Shown piece by piece: positions 24,559 through 33,568 of a stretch of DNA of 64,000 bases; positions within the stretch are counted from its first letter, which is position 1, and each line of letters begins with the position of its first letter. The stretch lies in the NCBI RefSeq assembly GCF_900107835.1, contig NZ_FNRG01000009.1:1-64000 (forward strand), given 5' to 3'. The DNA is from Oribacterium sp. KHPX15. GTDB taxonomy: Bacteria > Bacillota > Clostridia > Lachnospirales > Lachnospiraceae. Made by a program: the position numbers and the translations under genes. The notes below the pieces were generated by a model. The model saw only the letters and a list, made by a program, of their open reading frames with translations. It was not told the origin of the DNA and made no database searches.

Positions 24559-26490
24559 TCAACTGAAAAACTTGCAATGGGTGTAGGTTTTTCCGCTGAA
24601 TTCTGTTACAGGCCAATCTTTGGTTTTCTCTTTTCCCTGATCTTGTGTGGTGACTTTGACGGTGTAGCGGGGCATGCCTTCGGAAACAGTCATCCTGTAC
24701 ATGGCGCATCGCTCCTTGTTCAGGTACTTTGTATAGGTGAGCTGCTTATCACCCTCATATACATCAGTCTTGGTATCATCCTGTAATGCAACGACCAGGA
24801 CATCGTTCTCGGCCCCTTCCTCTATCACATCCTGCATGTTAAATACATTCCGGGTCCAGATCTGAGGGTCTATTGCAACAAAGAAGACTGCGTCTTTAGG
24901 AGCATACTCCATGAACTTTCTGTAGTCGCTTGCTCTTCCAGAGTCTGCAAACGTGCAGTAAGCATTCATGGCACCATCAAGTCTTTCAGGCATTTCGAAG
25001 ACTTCTTCATAGGTTTTACTATCCCCTGATTTGATCGCCGAACATCTGACTTTTTTGCCATCTTCTATGAAGGCAAGGTCCAGGATCTCATCATAATTCG
25101 AATGATACATGAGATCTCCGCAAAGGTCTCTTACGTCATTCCCCTGTGAATATATGGCAGTCGTGAAATCATCATCAAGCCAGATAAGGTTAGTGCCCTG
25201 TATGGTCTCCGGGCAAAGCTCCCCCAGGAATCTGTCATATATATAGTATTCACTCATGTGCGGGCTTACATGGCAATCTATGATTTCTTTACCGTATGCG
25301 TGGAACACGTCCAGGATGGCATTGCCTGCTCCCAGTTTGGAAAGGTCATAAAACTTGTTTTTAAAGTGGAATGTCATTCCCTCGAAGCTTACTTCCGGCT
25401 CCAGGTCTCCTAAGTCATACATTCCGTAGAAAGCATTATCCACCTCTTCGATATCCTTGAGACTGCCGTCTGAGTTAACTGTCAGCCTGCACATATATCT
25501 CGGGAAATCCAGCTCGAGGTTGTATTCGTTGAGGAGCAGCTTCTTGTTGACACTGTTGGAATACTTATAATATTTGGAACCCATTTCCTTTGGCATAAAG
25601 GCCGCTGCGGTGTATGGGTTTCCGGTGTATTCATTTTCATCATCCCAGGTAAGGGGCTTCATCTCCTGAGCCCAGATGCCGCTATCGTCGGCTTTCCATA
25701 TCCATGCGTAAAAGGTATCAGTTTCGGCAGAAGCATTAGCAGCCTTGCTACTCTCTCTGTGCATGATAAATGAGTTTGAGCCAAGTGAAAATGTCTCGTC
25801 CGGATATTTGGGATCCTGGAGCAGCACGGAACTCATGAAGGAATCTCCGTTTCCTGTCTCCTCCATGTATATGTAGTCTTCTCCGTCGCAGTTTCCGTAA
25901 TACAGCTTCGCATAAGTGGAATCGTATCCGTCGTCCGGAGCAAGATATCCCGTGTCGGGAAATGTCATCTTATCCAGGCCCGACACACTGAGAGCAAATG
26001 ACAGAGGTACGTTCTCTTCTCCCTTGTACTGGTGATCCGGCGTGAACACTCCGGTACATCTTTCATCAGAGCCTGTGTAGCCGTACTTGAAATAACCGTT
26101 GTCCGAGATTTCTATATGTGCGTAATCTTCATGAGTTACAGGATTTGTGAGATTCCATTCGCCGGACATGAAGGTGAAAAGGTCTTTTTCTGAGGCGGGG
26201 ACTTTGAGGGTTTCTGAGTCAGATTTTGTGGTTGAGTCTGCATCTGTTGCTTGTGAGCCTGAGTCTGCTTTTGATTCTGAATCCGAGTCTGTTTTTGGTC
26301 CTGAGGGATCTGCATTTTCCCCAGAATCACTTTTCCCGGAGCCCTCACTCCCGGCGCTCTCACTCTGCTGTGTACTCTCTTTCTGCAGTGTGCTGTCTTT
26401 CGGGCTTTGCGGTACATTGCCTGCGCATCCACCGAGGAGCAGGTCCGCTGATATCAGCATTAACGCTGTTAATATGGTCTTTTTTCTCAT
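24559..26490 (-). CDS. Large lipoprotein of unknown function
   Basis: A 643-residue predicted lipoprotein. The ATG at 26490 is chosen with GGAG nine bases upstream; a GTG 15 bases earlier is possible. Signal peptide ends in the lipobox LLGGC. A Ser/Asp/Lys/Glu-rich linker of about 70 residues follows, then a globular region rich in Asp, Tyr and Trp with no known family motif. A segment DLFTFMSGEWNLTNPVTHED begins the folded part. The style matches the other large lipoprotein at 11590-13344. The downstream flank is the GGDEF remnant. Surface location is expected; function is unknown. Confidence 0.78.
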   Translation of the reverse strand: MRKKTILTALMLISADLLLGGCAGNVPQSPKDSTLQKESTQQSESAGSEGSGKSDSGENADPSGPKTDSDSESKADSGSQATDADSTTKSDSETLKVPASEKDLFTFMSGEWNLTNPVTHEDYAHIEISDNGYFKYGYTGSDERCTGVFTPDHQYKGEENVPLSFALSVSGLDKMTFPDTGYLAPDDGYDSTYAKLYYGNCDGEDYIYMEETGNGDSFMSSVLLQDPKYPDETFSLGSNSFIMHRESSKAANASAETDTFYAWIWKADDSGIWAQEMKPLTWDDENEYTGNPYTAAAFMPKEMGSKYYKYSNSVNKKLLLNEYNLELDFPRYMCRLTVNSDGSLKDIEEVDNAFYGMYDLGDLEPEVSFEGMTFHFKNKFYDLSKLGAGNAILDVFHAYGKEIIDCHVSPHMSEYYIYDRFLGELCPETIQGTNLIWLDDDFTTAIYSQGNDVRDLCGDLMYHSNYDEILDLAFIEDGKKVRCSAIKSGDSKTYEEVFEMPERLDGAMNAYCTFADSGRASDYRKFMEYAPKDAVFFVAIDPQIWTRNVFNMQDVIEEGAENDVLVVALQDDTKTDVYEGDKQLTYTKYLNKERCAMYRMTVSEGMPRYTVKVTTQDQGKEKTKDWPVTEFSGKTYTHCKFFS

Positions 26491-26615
26491 TTTTCTTTTC
26501 TCCACTTCCTTTGATCCATGTTCTATGGATTACAGATAATAGTATATCGTATTTTCAGGGTTATGAGGACGGAGTTTATAGTCTATTGCTATATAAAATG
26601 ATGTTATCAATCTAC

Positions 26616-26655
26616 AAAAAAATGGCAGGTAGCTATGCTGCCATAACTATCTGCC
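26616..26655 (-). terminator. Intrinsic terminator of the alpha/beta hydrolase gene
   Basis: GGCAGGTAG...CTATCTGCC with an inner TATG/CCATA pairing (26624-26655) is followed on the minus strand by a seven-base T run (26616-26622). It lies 13 bases after the hydrolase stop at 26668. Confidence 0.85.
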
Positions 26656-26667
26656 CTCTTCTTATTT

Positions 26668-27639
26668 TTACTCTTTATGTAAAAATTGTATCAGTCTGTC
26701 CCGGAATTCATGATAATACGGTTTTTCAATCATGATCACATGAGAACCACCGTCAATCACCTGAACCTCCGAACCCTCCGGTAACATTTCATTTGCGCCA
26801 TGAATTTTATCATAGTTTAGATACGGGTCATTTCCTCCGCAAATAATCAGCGTAGGATTTTTCAGCTTTTTCAGGTCGATCAAATCTGTGTCTTTGGGTA
26901 CGCAAATGTCTCTTCTTCCGCCATTGGGGCTATACTCCCCGTCATAGTGCCAGCAGTTTGAACAGAATATCTCAATGACGTTCTTGTCTGCTATAGAGTA
27001 GTCAAATGTTCCGTCCTCGCATCTTTGGAAATCATCCGCTGCATGTTCCCATGTATTGTGGTGAAATGCTTCTGTCACTTCATATTCACCAATACCTGTA
27101 AGGATAGGCGCATACAAAACGAGCTTTCGTATATGTTCCGGATTTTTCGAAGCAAATCTGCTGACGGTCACCGTTCCCCAGCTCCATCCCAGAACATCTA
27201 TCTTGTCATGTCCTGTCACCTCAACTATTTTGTTTACGGCGGCAGCAATGTCATCTGAGGCATAATCAGAGTCGGGAACAAAGCCGTCTACAACAGTTTC
27301 AGACTGACCAAATCCCGCGATATCCAGTCGCCATACGCTATAATCGTCCTGAGCCAGTTTTCTCACCAGACTGTAGTCTTCATAATCGGTATCAAACTCA
27401 TTTGACGAGTACGTAACTCCATGGATAAGAAGGATGTCCTTCCCGGTTTCCTTTCCGCTTACGGACATGCAATCAAGATGAAGATTCAATCCGTTTCTTT
27501 CCAAAGGATATTCAGAGTATTCGTAAGTAGTCTCTGCTTTGTTGTTTTGTTCAGAGATATTAACTTCTCCTTTACATCCGGTTAAAACACAAATGTAAAG
27601 CAGAATCAAAATCAAAACACTAGATAATTTCTTTTTCAT
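26668..27639 (-). CDS. Alpha/beta hydrolase lipoprotein
   Basis: A 323-residue secreted hydrolase anchored by a lipobox (VLTGC). The alpha/beta fold is clear: oxyanion region LLIHGVTYSS, nucleophile elbow GWSWGT (Ser), acid in GGNDPYLN (Asp) and catalytic His in GGSHVIM. The substrate could be an ester or a peptide. The ATG at 27639 is used because GGTGAG lies upstream; a TTG six bases earlier is unlikely. It is transcribed alone between a terminator and a 42-bp palindrome, next to the RNA methyltransferase gene. Confidence 0.88.
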   Translation of the reverse strand: MKKKLSSVLILILLYICVLTGCKGEVNISEQNNKAETTYEYSEYPLERNGLNLHLDCMSVSGKETGKDILLIHGVTYSSNEFDTDYEDYSLVRKLAQDDYSVWRLDIAGFGQSETVVDGFVPDSDYASDDIAAAVNKIVEVTGHDKIDVLGWSWGTVTVSRFASKNPEHIRKLVLYAPILTGIGEYEVTEAFHHNTWEHAADDFQRCEDGTFDYSIADKNVIEIFCSNCWHYDGEYSPNGGRRDICVPKDTDLIDLKKLKNPTLIICGGNDPYLNYDKIHGANEMLPEGSEVQVIDGGSHVIMIEKPYYHEFRDRLIQFLHKE

Positions 27640-27700
27640 ATACAACTCACCATAATGGTTCCGGGGAAACGACGTTTTCGGTGCGGTGCCCGGGTCACAC

Positions 27701-27742
27701 CCACCGGGGACGGTTATCTCCGGTGAGAACCGTCCCCGGTGG
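27701..27742. repeat. 42-bp palindrome, copy 2 of the CCACCGGG family
   Basis: Arms CCACCGGGGACGGTT (27701-27715) and AACCGTCCCCGGTGG (27728-27742) enclose 12 bases that are themselves nearly self-complementary. Compared with copy 1 the arm changes (T to G, T to G) are matched on the other arm, so pairing is preserved. It lies between the hydrolase 5' end and the methyltransferase 3' end. Confidence 0.88.
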
Positions 27743-27751
27743 ATAACTATG

Positions 27752-29152
27752 CTACTTATCTTTCATCAGTAATGCGATGCATTCACAGTTGTTTGTTCGC
27801 GGAAACATATCAACGGAACAAAGCTTCTCAACCTTGTAGCCGGCGGCCTGAAGCGGGGTCAGATCTCTTGCAAGACTGGTTGGCTTGCAGGCAACGTAGA
27901 TCAGCTTATCAACGCCGTAGTCTATGATTTTTGTCAGTGCCTTCGGATGAATGCCGTCTCTCGGTGGATCAAGGATGATGAAATCAGGTCTCGGTGCGTC
28001 CTCATAGGTGCCGTCTTCTTTAATGAGTCTTCCGCCCTGCTCGATAACCTTAAGGACATCTCCGGCGATGAAATCGCAATTGGTTACTCCGTTAAGCTCA
28101 GCATTTTCTCTTGCCGCAGCAACGGCTTCCTTAACTATCTCCACACCGATGGCCTTTGAAGCAACGCTGCTCATAAGCTGTGTGATGGTTCCGGTTCCTG
28201 AGTAAAGGTCATAGATCACAGGTTTTTTAATGTCTCCATTTTCCTGTTCCTTTTGAAGCTCAATAAAGCCTGCGTACTCTCTTACCTTGCTGTAAAGCTT
28301 TTCTGCTCCCAGTGAATTGGTCTGGAAAAAGCTGAAGGGGGTAATCCTGAACCTGAGACCCAATATCTCTTCATAGAAATAATTCTTACCATAAAGCACG
28401 GTGGTTCCCATATCGGTGACTGCATCGGCAAGGGAATCATTGATGGTATGAAGAATACCTGCGAAGGTTCCCTCTATTTTGCCTTCCTCCTTGAGTCCTA
28501 AAAGCATATCCTTCCAGCCCTCAAGAACCTCCTCTTCTGACACAGATGGTTTAACTCTTATGTATTTGTCCGGCTCCGGTTTTTTATGTTTCTTCTGAGC
28601 CTTGGGACTGTATCTTCTGTTGAACCACTCATCAAGCTCCTTTGCCCGCTGCTCGATCACTTCCTGAGGAGCCGGAACTCTCATGGCACTGTCCCACTGG
28701 GAAGTAGTCACGAGGTCCACAAGTATCTCCCCTGTTTTAACAGCTCTTCTGAAGAGAAGATGTCTCAGATACCCTTCATGCGCTTTCTTATGCTCATAGG
28801 TAATCTCAAGCTTTGAGAAGTACTCTCTTGTGGCTCTGACGATATAGTCTGCATCCTTATGTGTAAGTGAGCAGCCGTCAGTATTGATAATGTTGAAAAA
28901 GCTGTGCTTCTGGTGAAGTCCCAATGTAAGTGGTCCGTCTTTTTCCGAATCCCCGAAGGAAAACTCCATTTTATTTCTGTAGCCTTCGTTCACAGGTGAT
29001 GGAACTATAGGCTCAAATATATAGTCATCGGTTCTTATTACAGGCTCTAAAAGCTCATGTAGCTGCTTTTCTTTTATTTTGATCTCGTCATTATAGGATG
29101 TACCCTGATAGTAACATCCACCGCATCTCTCTGCATTGGAACATAAATCCAT
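27752..29152 (-). CDS. 23S rRNA (uracil-5-)-methyltransferase-type RNA methyltransferase (RumA/RlmD family)
   Basis: SAM-dependent enzyme making 5-methyluridine in RNA, 466 residues. The N-terminal cysteines CGGCYYQ with the earlier CSNAERC fit the [4Fe-4S] site of this family. The FQTN motif is in FSFFQTNSLGAEKLY, the SAM motif in YDLYSGTGTITQLM, and the later catalytic regions are LDPPRDGIHPKAL and VACKPTSLARDL, with the nucleophilic Cys in ACKP (SCNP is usual). AAGGAG precedes the ATG. The TRAM domain common in RumA is absent, as in many clostridial members. The exact uridine target (U747, U1939 or tRNA) cannot be set from sequence. Confidence 0.9.
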   Translation of the reverse strand: MDLCSNAERCGGCYYQGTSYNDEIKIKEKQLHELLEPVIRTDDYIFEPIVPSPVNEGYRNKMEFSFGDSEKDGPLTLGLHQKHSFFNIINTDGCSLTHKDADYIVRATREYFSKLEITYEHKKAHEGYLRHLLFRRAVKTGEILVDLVTTSQWDSAMRVPAPQEVIEQRAKELDEWFNRRYSPKAQKKHKKPEPDKYIRVKPSVSEEEVLEGWKDMLLGLKEEGKIEGTFAGILHTINDSLADAVTDMGTTVLYGKNYFYEEILGLRFRITPFSFFQTNSLGAEKLYSKVREYAGFIELQKEQENGDIKKPVIYDLYSGTGTITQLMSSVASKAIGVEIVKEAVAAARENAELNGVTNCDFIAGDVLKVIEQGGRLIKEDGTYEDAPRPDFIILDPPRDGIHPKALTKIIDYGVDKLIYVACKPTSLARDLTPLQAAGYKVEKLCSVDMFPRTNNCECIALLMKDK

Positions 29153-29180
29153 CTATAAATCTCCTTGAAATATAAATTTA

Positions 29181-29223
29181 AGAAAAGAAAGAGTCTTCCA
29201 ACTCCAAACAGAGTCAGAAGACT
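29181..29223 (-). terminator. Terminator after the small coiled-coil membrane protein gene
   Basis: AGTCTTC...GAAGACT with inner ACTC/GAGT (29192-29223) is followed on the minus strand by CTTTCTTTTCTT. It lies 26 bases after the stop at 29250. Confidence 0.75.
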
Positions 29224-29249
29224 TTAAAACACTAATCTCCAAGTTTCGA

Positions 29250-29567
29250 TTAATCTTCAACAACTACGTCATCATCCTCTTCAGGATCCTCATAGTCATC
29301 ATAGTCCTCAAGATAATCAGGAGCTACGAAACGATATACAGCATATGCGATACAAGCTATGGATGCAACAATTCCTATGATAGCAAGAAGTGTCATGAGA
29401 ACTTTTTTAAGCTTCTCATCATCCCTTTTCTGCTCCATGTAGTTCTGTAATTTCAGCTTCTGAAGGAGAAGCTCTGCCTGATCTCTTGCATCGTTTCTGT
29501 AAGCTTTAATATTATGTGTAAGTTCCTTTGCATTATCTCTTAACGCTTCGATATCAAATCTGTCCAT
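29250..29567 (-). CDS. Small single-span membrane protein with acidic tail, unknown function
   Basis: A 105-residue protein. Residues 1-52 are a charged alpha-helical, probably coiled-coil region (DNAKELTHNIKAYRNDARDQ and the following KLKLQNYMEQ). One membrane helix spans about 55-80. The C-terminal tail is strongly acidic, with stretches of Asp and Glu (YEDPEEDDDVVVED). An AGGTATC ribosome region precedes the ATG. It lies between pcrA and the RNA methyltransferase gene, on the same strand, with its own terminator. No family is recognised. The topology resembles small membrane regulators, but that is speculation. Confidence 0.7.
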   Translation of the reverse strand: MDRFDIEALRDNAKELTHNIKAYRNDARDQAELLLQKLKLQNYMEQKRDDEKLKKVLMTLLAIIGIVASIACIAYAVYRFVAPDYLEDYDDYEDPEEDDDVVVED

Positions 29568-29658
29568 GAGATACCTCCGATCTTTTTATTGATATGAGGA
29601 AATTATAACATTTATGACGTATTTTTACCATCAAACCTGGAAAATAATAAAAATATTG

Positions 29659-32196
29659 TTAAATCTTCTTCAGCTTGGCAAAGCTTGCAAACATCTTTTT
29701 CTGTCCGGCCTTTTCAAAATCAACAGTAACCTCATAATCCTTTTTGCCATCGACTATTGAAAGTACTGTTCCCTTACCAAACTTAATGTGACTTACGGTA
29801 TCGCCAACTTTATAGTCAAGGCTGCTTAATTTCTGGACACCTGTTGTCTGAAGACTCTTGGGAATTCCGGAACCTGACTTTCTGCCTGAGCCATAGGAGG
29901 AACCGCTTCTGCCTGTATACCCCGTTGAACCCATGCCGCTTAAACCGTAGCTGTTCACGCCAAAGCCGCCGGAGCTTCCACCTGAGAAACCTCCGGAGCT
30001 GTTTCTTCCGGAATGGCTGTTGCCTCTGCCGCCGATAACATTACCGAAATCATCGTCATGGCGGTACTCGTCGCGTTCATCATATCTCTGATTTTCACGC
30101 CTGCTCTTTCTATAGTCACCGTAGCTTCCGGAACCATAGGAGCTGCCTCCGAAGGAACCTCCTCCGAAAGATCCTCCGCCAAAAGCATCCGCAAACGGCA
30201 TCTCGTCTTCGCCGTATCTGTTTAAGGTTGTCTTTTGGCATAACTCATCCGGTATCTCATCTATGAACATGGAGGGTTTCATACGCTCGTAGTTGCCGTT
30301 GACCATTCTGGTTCTTGCGGAAGTCATGACCAGTTCATCCTGTGCTCTCGTGATGCCCACGTAGCAAAGTCGTCTCTCCTCTTCCAGGTCATCATGCTCG
30401 TTCATGGATTTATAGCCCGGGAAGAGTCCGTCACTCATACCCACCAGATAAACCTTCGGGAATTCCAGTCCCTTTGCGCCGTGAAGGGTCATAAGTGTAA
30501 CGAGATCCGTATTGTCGTCCTTCCGGTCAATGTCAGCAACCAGTGAAACTTCCTCCAGGAACTCACTGAGCTTAGGTTCCTCTGCATTCTTCTGATAGTC
30601 AGATGCCTTGCTAATGATTTCTTCGATATTCTGGAACCTTGTCTCTGCTTCTACGACACCTTCAAGCTTGATTTCTTCTCCGTAACCTGAGTCATCCCTG
30701 ATGGATTCAATAAGCCTCTGAATTGAGTAACTATCCTCATCCACTGCCTTTTCATTGAGGTAACCTGCATAGCGGAGCTTATCCTTCCAGTTCTCCACCA
30801 TGTTAACAAACTCCTGAAGCATCTTTCCGGCTTTTCCGCCTATGCCAATGATCCCTGCCTTTGTAGCCGCTTCATACATAGTAACCGTATGTTCCGAAGT
30901 GGAATTTGCTGCAGCAAAAACCCTGAGTTTTTCAAGAGTGGCCTCACCTATACCTCTTTTGGGAACGTTTATGATACGTTCAAATGCCACATTGTCAGAG
31001 TCATTGGCAATTATCTTCATGTATGCCAGTACATCTTTTATCTCACGTCTCTGATAGAAGTTAACTCCACCGATGATCTGATAGGGGACATTCATCTTGA
31101 TGCACTGCTCTTCAAGAAGTCGTGACTGGGCGTTGGTTCTGTAAAGGATGGCCTGATCGTGATAGGATCTTCCGCAGTCCTTTACCTCACGGATAACAGC
31201 ATTGGCCTCATCATTGGCTCCGTCAAATTCCTTAAAGGTGACATCCTTTCCACCTTTATGATCGGTCCAGAGGCGCTTCTGCTTGCGTCCGGTATTGTGG
31301 GCGATGACAGCATTGGCACAATCAAGGATCTTCTCCGTTGAACGGTAATTCTGCTCAAGTTTTATGACCTTTGCCCCGGGAAAACTTTTCTCGAAGGAAA
31401 GGATATTCTCGAGATTTGCTCCACGGAACTTGTAAATGCTCTGATCATCATCACCAACAACACAGATGTTTTTGTACTTCCCCGCAAGCTTATCCACAAG
31501 GTTAAACTGGATGTCATTGGTATCCTGATACTCATCTACCAGGATATACTTAAAGCGCTCCTGGTAATACTCAAGAACTTCCGGCTCTGTATCGAACAGC
31601 TCAACCGTCTTCAGGAGCAGGTCATCGAAGTCCACAGCATTATTCTGATGAAGTATTTTCTCATACAAGGTAAAGCATTCAGCTATCTTTTTTTCATTGT
31701 AATCTCCACCTGAAATCTGATCGCGATACTCAACCGGTGTCAACCCCTCATTCTTTGCCTTTGAAATCGCAGCCAGAACCGCACGCTCCTTCAGGTTTTT
31801 AGAATCAATGTTTAGATCTTTAAAAACCTTACGCATAACTGTGCGCTGGTCATCCGTATCATAAATTGAGAAATCCGAATTATACCCTAGTCTGTCAATA
31901 TGACGTCGAAGTATACGTACACACATCGAGTGGAAGGTAGATACCCAGACCTCTCTGCCCCGGAGCCCAACTATCTTGTCAACTCTGTCCCTCATCTCAC
32001 CGGCTGCCTTGTTGGTGAATGTTATGGCCAGGATGTTCCATGGCTGCACACCACAATTCTCTATAAGATAAGCTATACGATGGGTCAGAACTCTGGTCTT
32101 TCCGGATCCCGCTCCAGCCAGTACAAGTAAAGGTCCTTCTGTTTCCCGTACGGCTTCACACTGTTCTTTATTTAAAATGCTTTCAAGATTCTCCAT
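29659..32196 (-). CDS. pcrA: ATP-dependent DNA helicase PcrA/UvrD
   Basis: Superfamily 1A 3'-5' helicase in DNA repair and replication restart, 845 residues. Walker A AGAGSGKT is at 27-34; also seen are FTNKAAGEM, VDEYQDTN, GDDDQSIYKFRGA, EQNYRSTEKIL, TLHGAKGLEFP and YVGITRAQDEL, the full set of helicase motifs. A tudor-like C-terminal domain (VGDTVSHIKFGKGTVLSIVD) is present. Between them, residues about 672-774 form a Gly/Ser/Tyr/Arg-rich low-complexity linker, much longer than in Bacillus PcrA. AGGAG precedes the ATG. It is read away from the DUF1836 gene; the two share the 156-base region 32197-32352. Confidence 0.95.
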   Translation of the reverse strand: MENLESILNKEQCEAVRETEGPLLVLAGAGSGKTRVLTHRIAYLIENCGVQPWNILAITFTNKAAGEMRDRVDKIVGLRGREVWVSTFHSMCVRILRRHIDRLGYNSDFSIYDTDDQRTVMRKVFKDLNIDSKNLKERAVLAAISKAKNEGLTPVEYRDQISGGDYNEKKIAECFTLYEKILHQNNAVDFDDLLLKTVELFDTEPEVLEYYQERFKYILVDEYQDTNDIQFNLVDKLAGKYKNICVVGDDDQSIYKFRGANLENILSFEKSFPGAKVIKLEQNYRSTEKILDCANAVIAHNTGRKQKRLWTDHKGGKDVTFKEFDGANDEANAVIREVKDCGRSYHDQAILYRTNAQSRLLEEQCIKMNVPYQIIGGVNFYQRREIKDVLAYMKIIANDSDNVAFERIINVPKRGIGEATLEKLRVFAAANSTSEHTVTMYEAATKAGIIGIGGKAGKMLQEFVNMVENWKDKLRYAGYLNEKAVDEDSYSIQRLIESIRDDSGYGEEIKLEGVVEAETRFQNIEEIISKASDYQKNAEEPKLSEFLEEVSLVADIDRKDDNTDLVTLMTLHGAKGLEFPKVYLVGMSDGLFPGYKSMNEHDDLEEERRLCYVGITRAQDELVMTSARTRMVNGNYERMKPSMFIDEIPDELCQKTTLNRYGEDEMPFADAFGGGSFGGGSFGGSSYGSGSYGDYRKSRRENQRYDERDEYRHDDDFGNVIGGRGNSHSGRNSSGGFSGGSSGGFGVNSYGLSGMGSTGYTGRSGSSYGSGRKSGSGIPKSLQTTGVQKLSSLDYKVGDTVSHIKFGKGTVLSIVDGKKDYEVTVDFEKAGQKKMFASFAKLKKI

Positions 32197-32292
32197 GATT
32201 CTCCTATATATAAATATATTTTTATCAAAACATATGTTGGTTGATTATAGCATAAGTCATTCTCTTTCGCTACGTTGTTTATAGTTTTAGAT

Positions 32293-32317
32293 ATACGTAG
32301 TTTTTATAACTACGTAT
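32293..32317. promoter_or_regulatory. Palindromic operator candidate ATACGTAGTT-n5-AACTACGTAT
   Basis: A perfect 10-bp inverted repeat around TTTAT. Its right end touches the -35 box of the DUF1836 promoter, a position suited to a repressor. A related half-site, AACTACGT, lies just after the degV promoter at about 35343. Confidence 0.55.
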
Positions 32318-32345
32318 TGTGACAAAAAATAGATTATGTTATACT
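32317..32345 (+). promoter_or_regulatory. Promoter of the DUF1836 gene
   Basis: TTGTGA (32317-32322), 17-base spacer, TATACT (32340-32345). The expected start of the RNA is at or within a base of the ATG at 32353, which suggests a leaderless mRNA; no ribosome site is present before that ATG. Confidence 0.6.
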
Positions 32346-32352
32346 TGTTCGC

Positions 32353-32997
32353 ATGGATAAAACAATGATTGATGAAATAATTAAATATTTCCACTCCCTT
32401 AACTATATAAAGTCCGAGGATATTCCGAATCTCGATCTCTATATGGATCAGGTGACAGGGTTTATGGAGAGAAATCTCGACCCTATAAAGCGGCATCACG
32501 ATGATAAGGCATTGACCAAAACCATGATAAACAACTATGCCAAAAACAAGCTCCTGCCTCCACCTGATAAAAAGAGATACAACAGGGATCATATGCTCGT
32601 TCTTCTCTTTATTTACTACTACAAGGGCATGCTTCAGCTTAATGATATCGAGGCACTGCTGAAACCTCTTAATGATAAGTATTTCGGCGGAAAGTCTTCC
32701 ATAAGTCTCACAGATATCTACGACGAAGTCTTTACCATGGAGGCTGCCGAAAAGAGCCGTATCTTTAACGAAGTTGAAGAAATGAACAGAATTTCCCTTC
32801 ATTCCTTCAGTGCCGATGACCCTAAGTTCAAGGATCTTTCAGACGAAGATCGTGAGGAACTTCAGCTTTTCTCATTTATGTGTGAGCTTGGGTTGGATGT
32901 ATTTATAAAGAAACTCCTCATGGAGAAGATCGCGGACAGACTTCATGAAAAAGAGCTTGAAAGGCAGAATGCCGAAAGAGCTATGAAGAAAAAATAG
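32353..32997 (+). CDS. DUF1836-domain protein
   Basis: A 214-residue cytoplasmic protein of the DUF1836 family (YkrK-type in Bacillus). The conserved core is LTKTMINNYAKNKLLPPP followed by KKRYNRDHMLVLLFIYYYKG and a DIEALLKPL stretch. The N-terminal half looks like a winged or MerR-like helix-turn-helix, and the C-terminus is a long charged helix. The role is not established; DNA binding is an inference from the fold. It is divergent from pcrA. The start at 32353 has no ribosome site, and the promoter lies just upstream, so initiation may be leaderless. Confidence 0.85.
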   Translation: MDKTMIDEIIKYFHSLNYIKSEDIPNLDLYMDQVTGFMERNLDPIKRHHDDKALTKTMINNYAKNKLLPPPDKKRYNRDHMLVLLFIYYYKGMLQLNDIEALLKPLNDKYFGGKSSISLTDIYDEVFTMEAAEKSRIFNEVEEMNRISLHSFSADDPKFKDLSDEDREELQLFSFMCELGLDVFIKKLLMEKIADRLHEKELERQNAERAMKKK

Positions 32998-33013
32998 TCT
33001 TTCATGAAAAAGT

Positions 33014-33044
33014 AAAGATGCAGCCGATTCGGCTGCATCTTTTT
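33014..33044. terminator. Bidirectional terminator between DUF1836 and yerC
   Basis: GATGCAGCCG-ATT-CGGCTGCATC (33017-33039) with a T run on the plus side and an A/T-matched run on the minus side. It serves the DUF1836 gene on the plus strand and yerC on the minus strand; the yerC stop codon lies against its edge. Confidence 0.9.
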
Positions 33045-33351
33045 ATTTCTTCTTCAGGTTATCCTCAAATCCAAGTCTCTCAAATACCATATCATAACCG
33101 TCTGCACCATAGTTCAGTGACCTGTTAACTCTTGAAATAGTTGCTGTTGAAGCACCTGTAGCCTTAGCAATGTTCAGATAAGTTTCACCCTCTCTTAACA
33201 TCTTTGCAACTTCATAACGCTGTGCCATACTGAGAAGCTCATTGATGGTACAAACATCTTCAAAAAATTTATAGCACTCTTCCTTTGATTTCAAAGTGAG
33301 TATTGCGTCGAATATATGGTCTACTTCCTTAGTCTTTAATTTGTCATTCAT
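33043..33351 (-). CDS. TrpR-family YerC/YecD-type DNA-binding protein
   Basis: A 102-residue helix-turn-helix protein of the TrpR/YerC family. The core reads ELLSMAQRYEVAKMLREGET, then the HTH YLNIAKATGASTATISRVNR, then LNYGADGYDMVFERLG. The start at 33351 is chosen because AGAGG lies seven bases upstream, and translating from further up would add non-family residues. In Firmicutes the family often sits beside pcrA or amidohydrolase genes; its ligand is unknown and TrpR-like tryptophan binding should not be assumed. It is separate from the downstream deacetylase gene transcriptionally. Confidence 0.9.
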   Translation of the reverse strand: MNDKLKTKEVDHIFDAILTLKSKEECYKFFEDVCTINELLSMAQRYEVAKMLREGETYLNIAKATGASTATISRVNRSLNYGADGYDMVFERLGFEDNLKKK

Positions 33352-33527
33352 GTCAAAACCTCTGCTATTATATTTTAAAATGTTTAAAACGCACAAGCAC
33401 TTTAGCATTTTCACGCGTTAATTTGTGCGCTTTTACACTTTAGTATATGAAAGTAGTATAGCACTCAGATTTTTCCATTGCAAGTAGTAAATTGCATACA
33501 TATTTCCGACTTCAATTATACAGTAAC

Positions 33528-33559
33528 AGTTCAGCCGGGGCATCTGCCCCGGCTGAACT
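33528..33559 (-). terminator. Candidate terminator of the polysaccharide deacetylase gene
   Basis: AGTTCAGCCGGGG pairs with CCCCGGCTGAACT around a six-base loop. It lies nine bases after the stop at 33569. The T run after it is poor, so it may be a stability hairpin. Confidence 0.6.
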
Positions 33560-33568
33560 ATTACGCCC

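Noticed and set aside
26147-26539. Long plus-strand frame rich in Ser opposite the lipoprotein linker
   Set aside because: It is the antisense of the Ser/Asp/Glu-rich linker of the lipoprotein gene and has no independent support.
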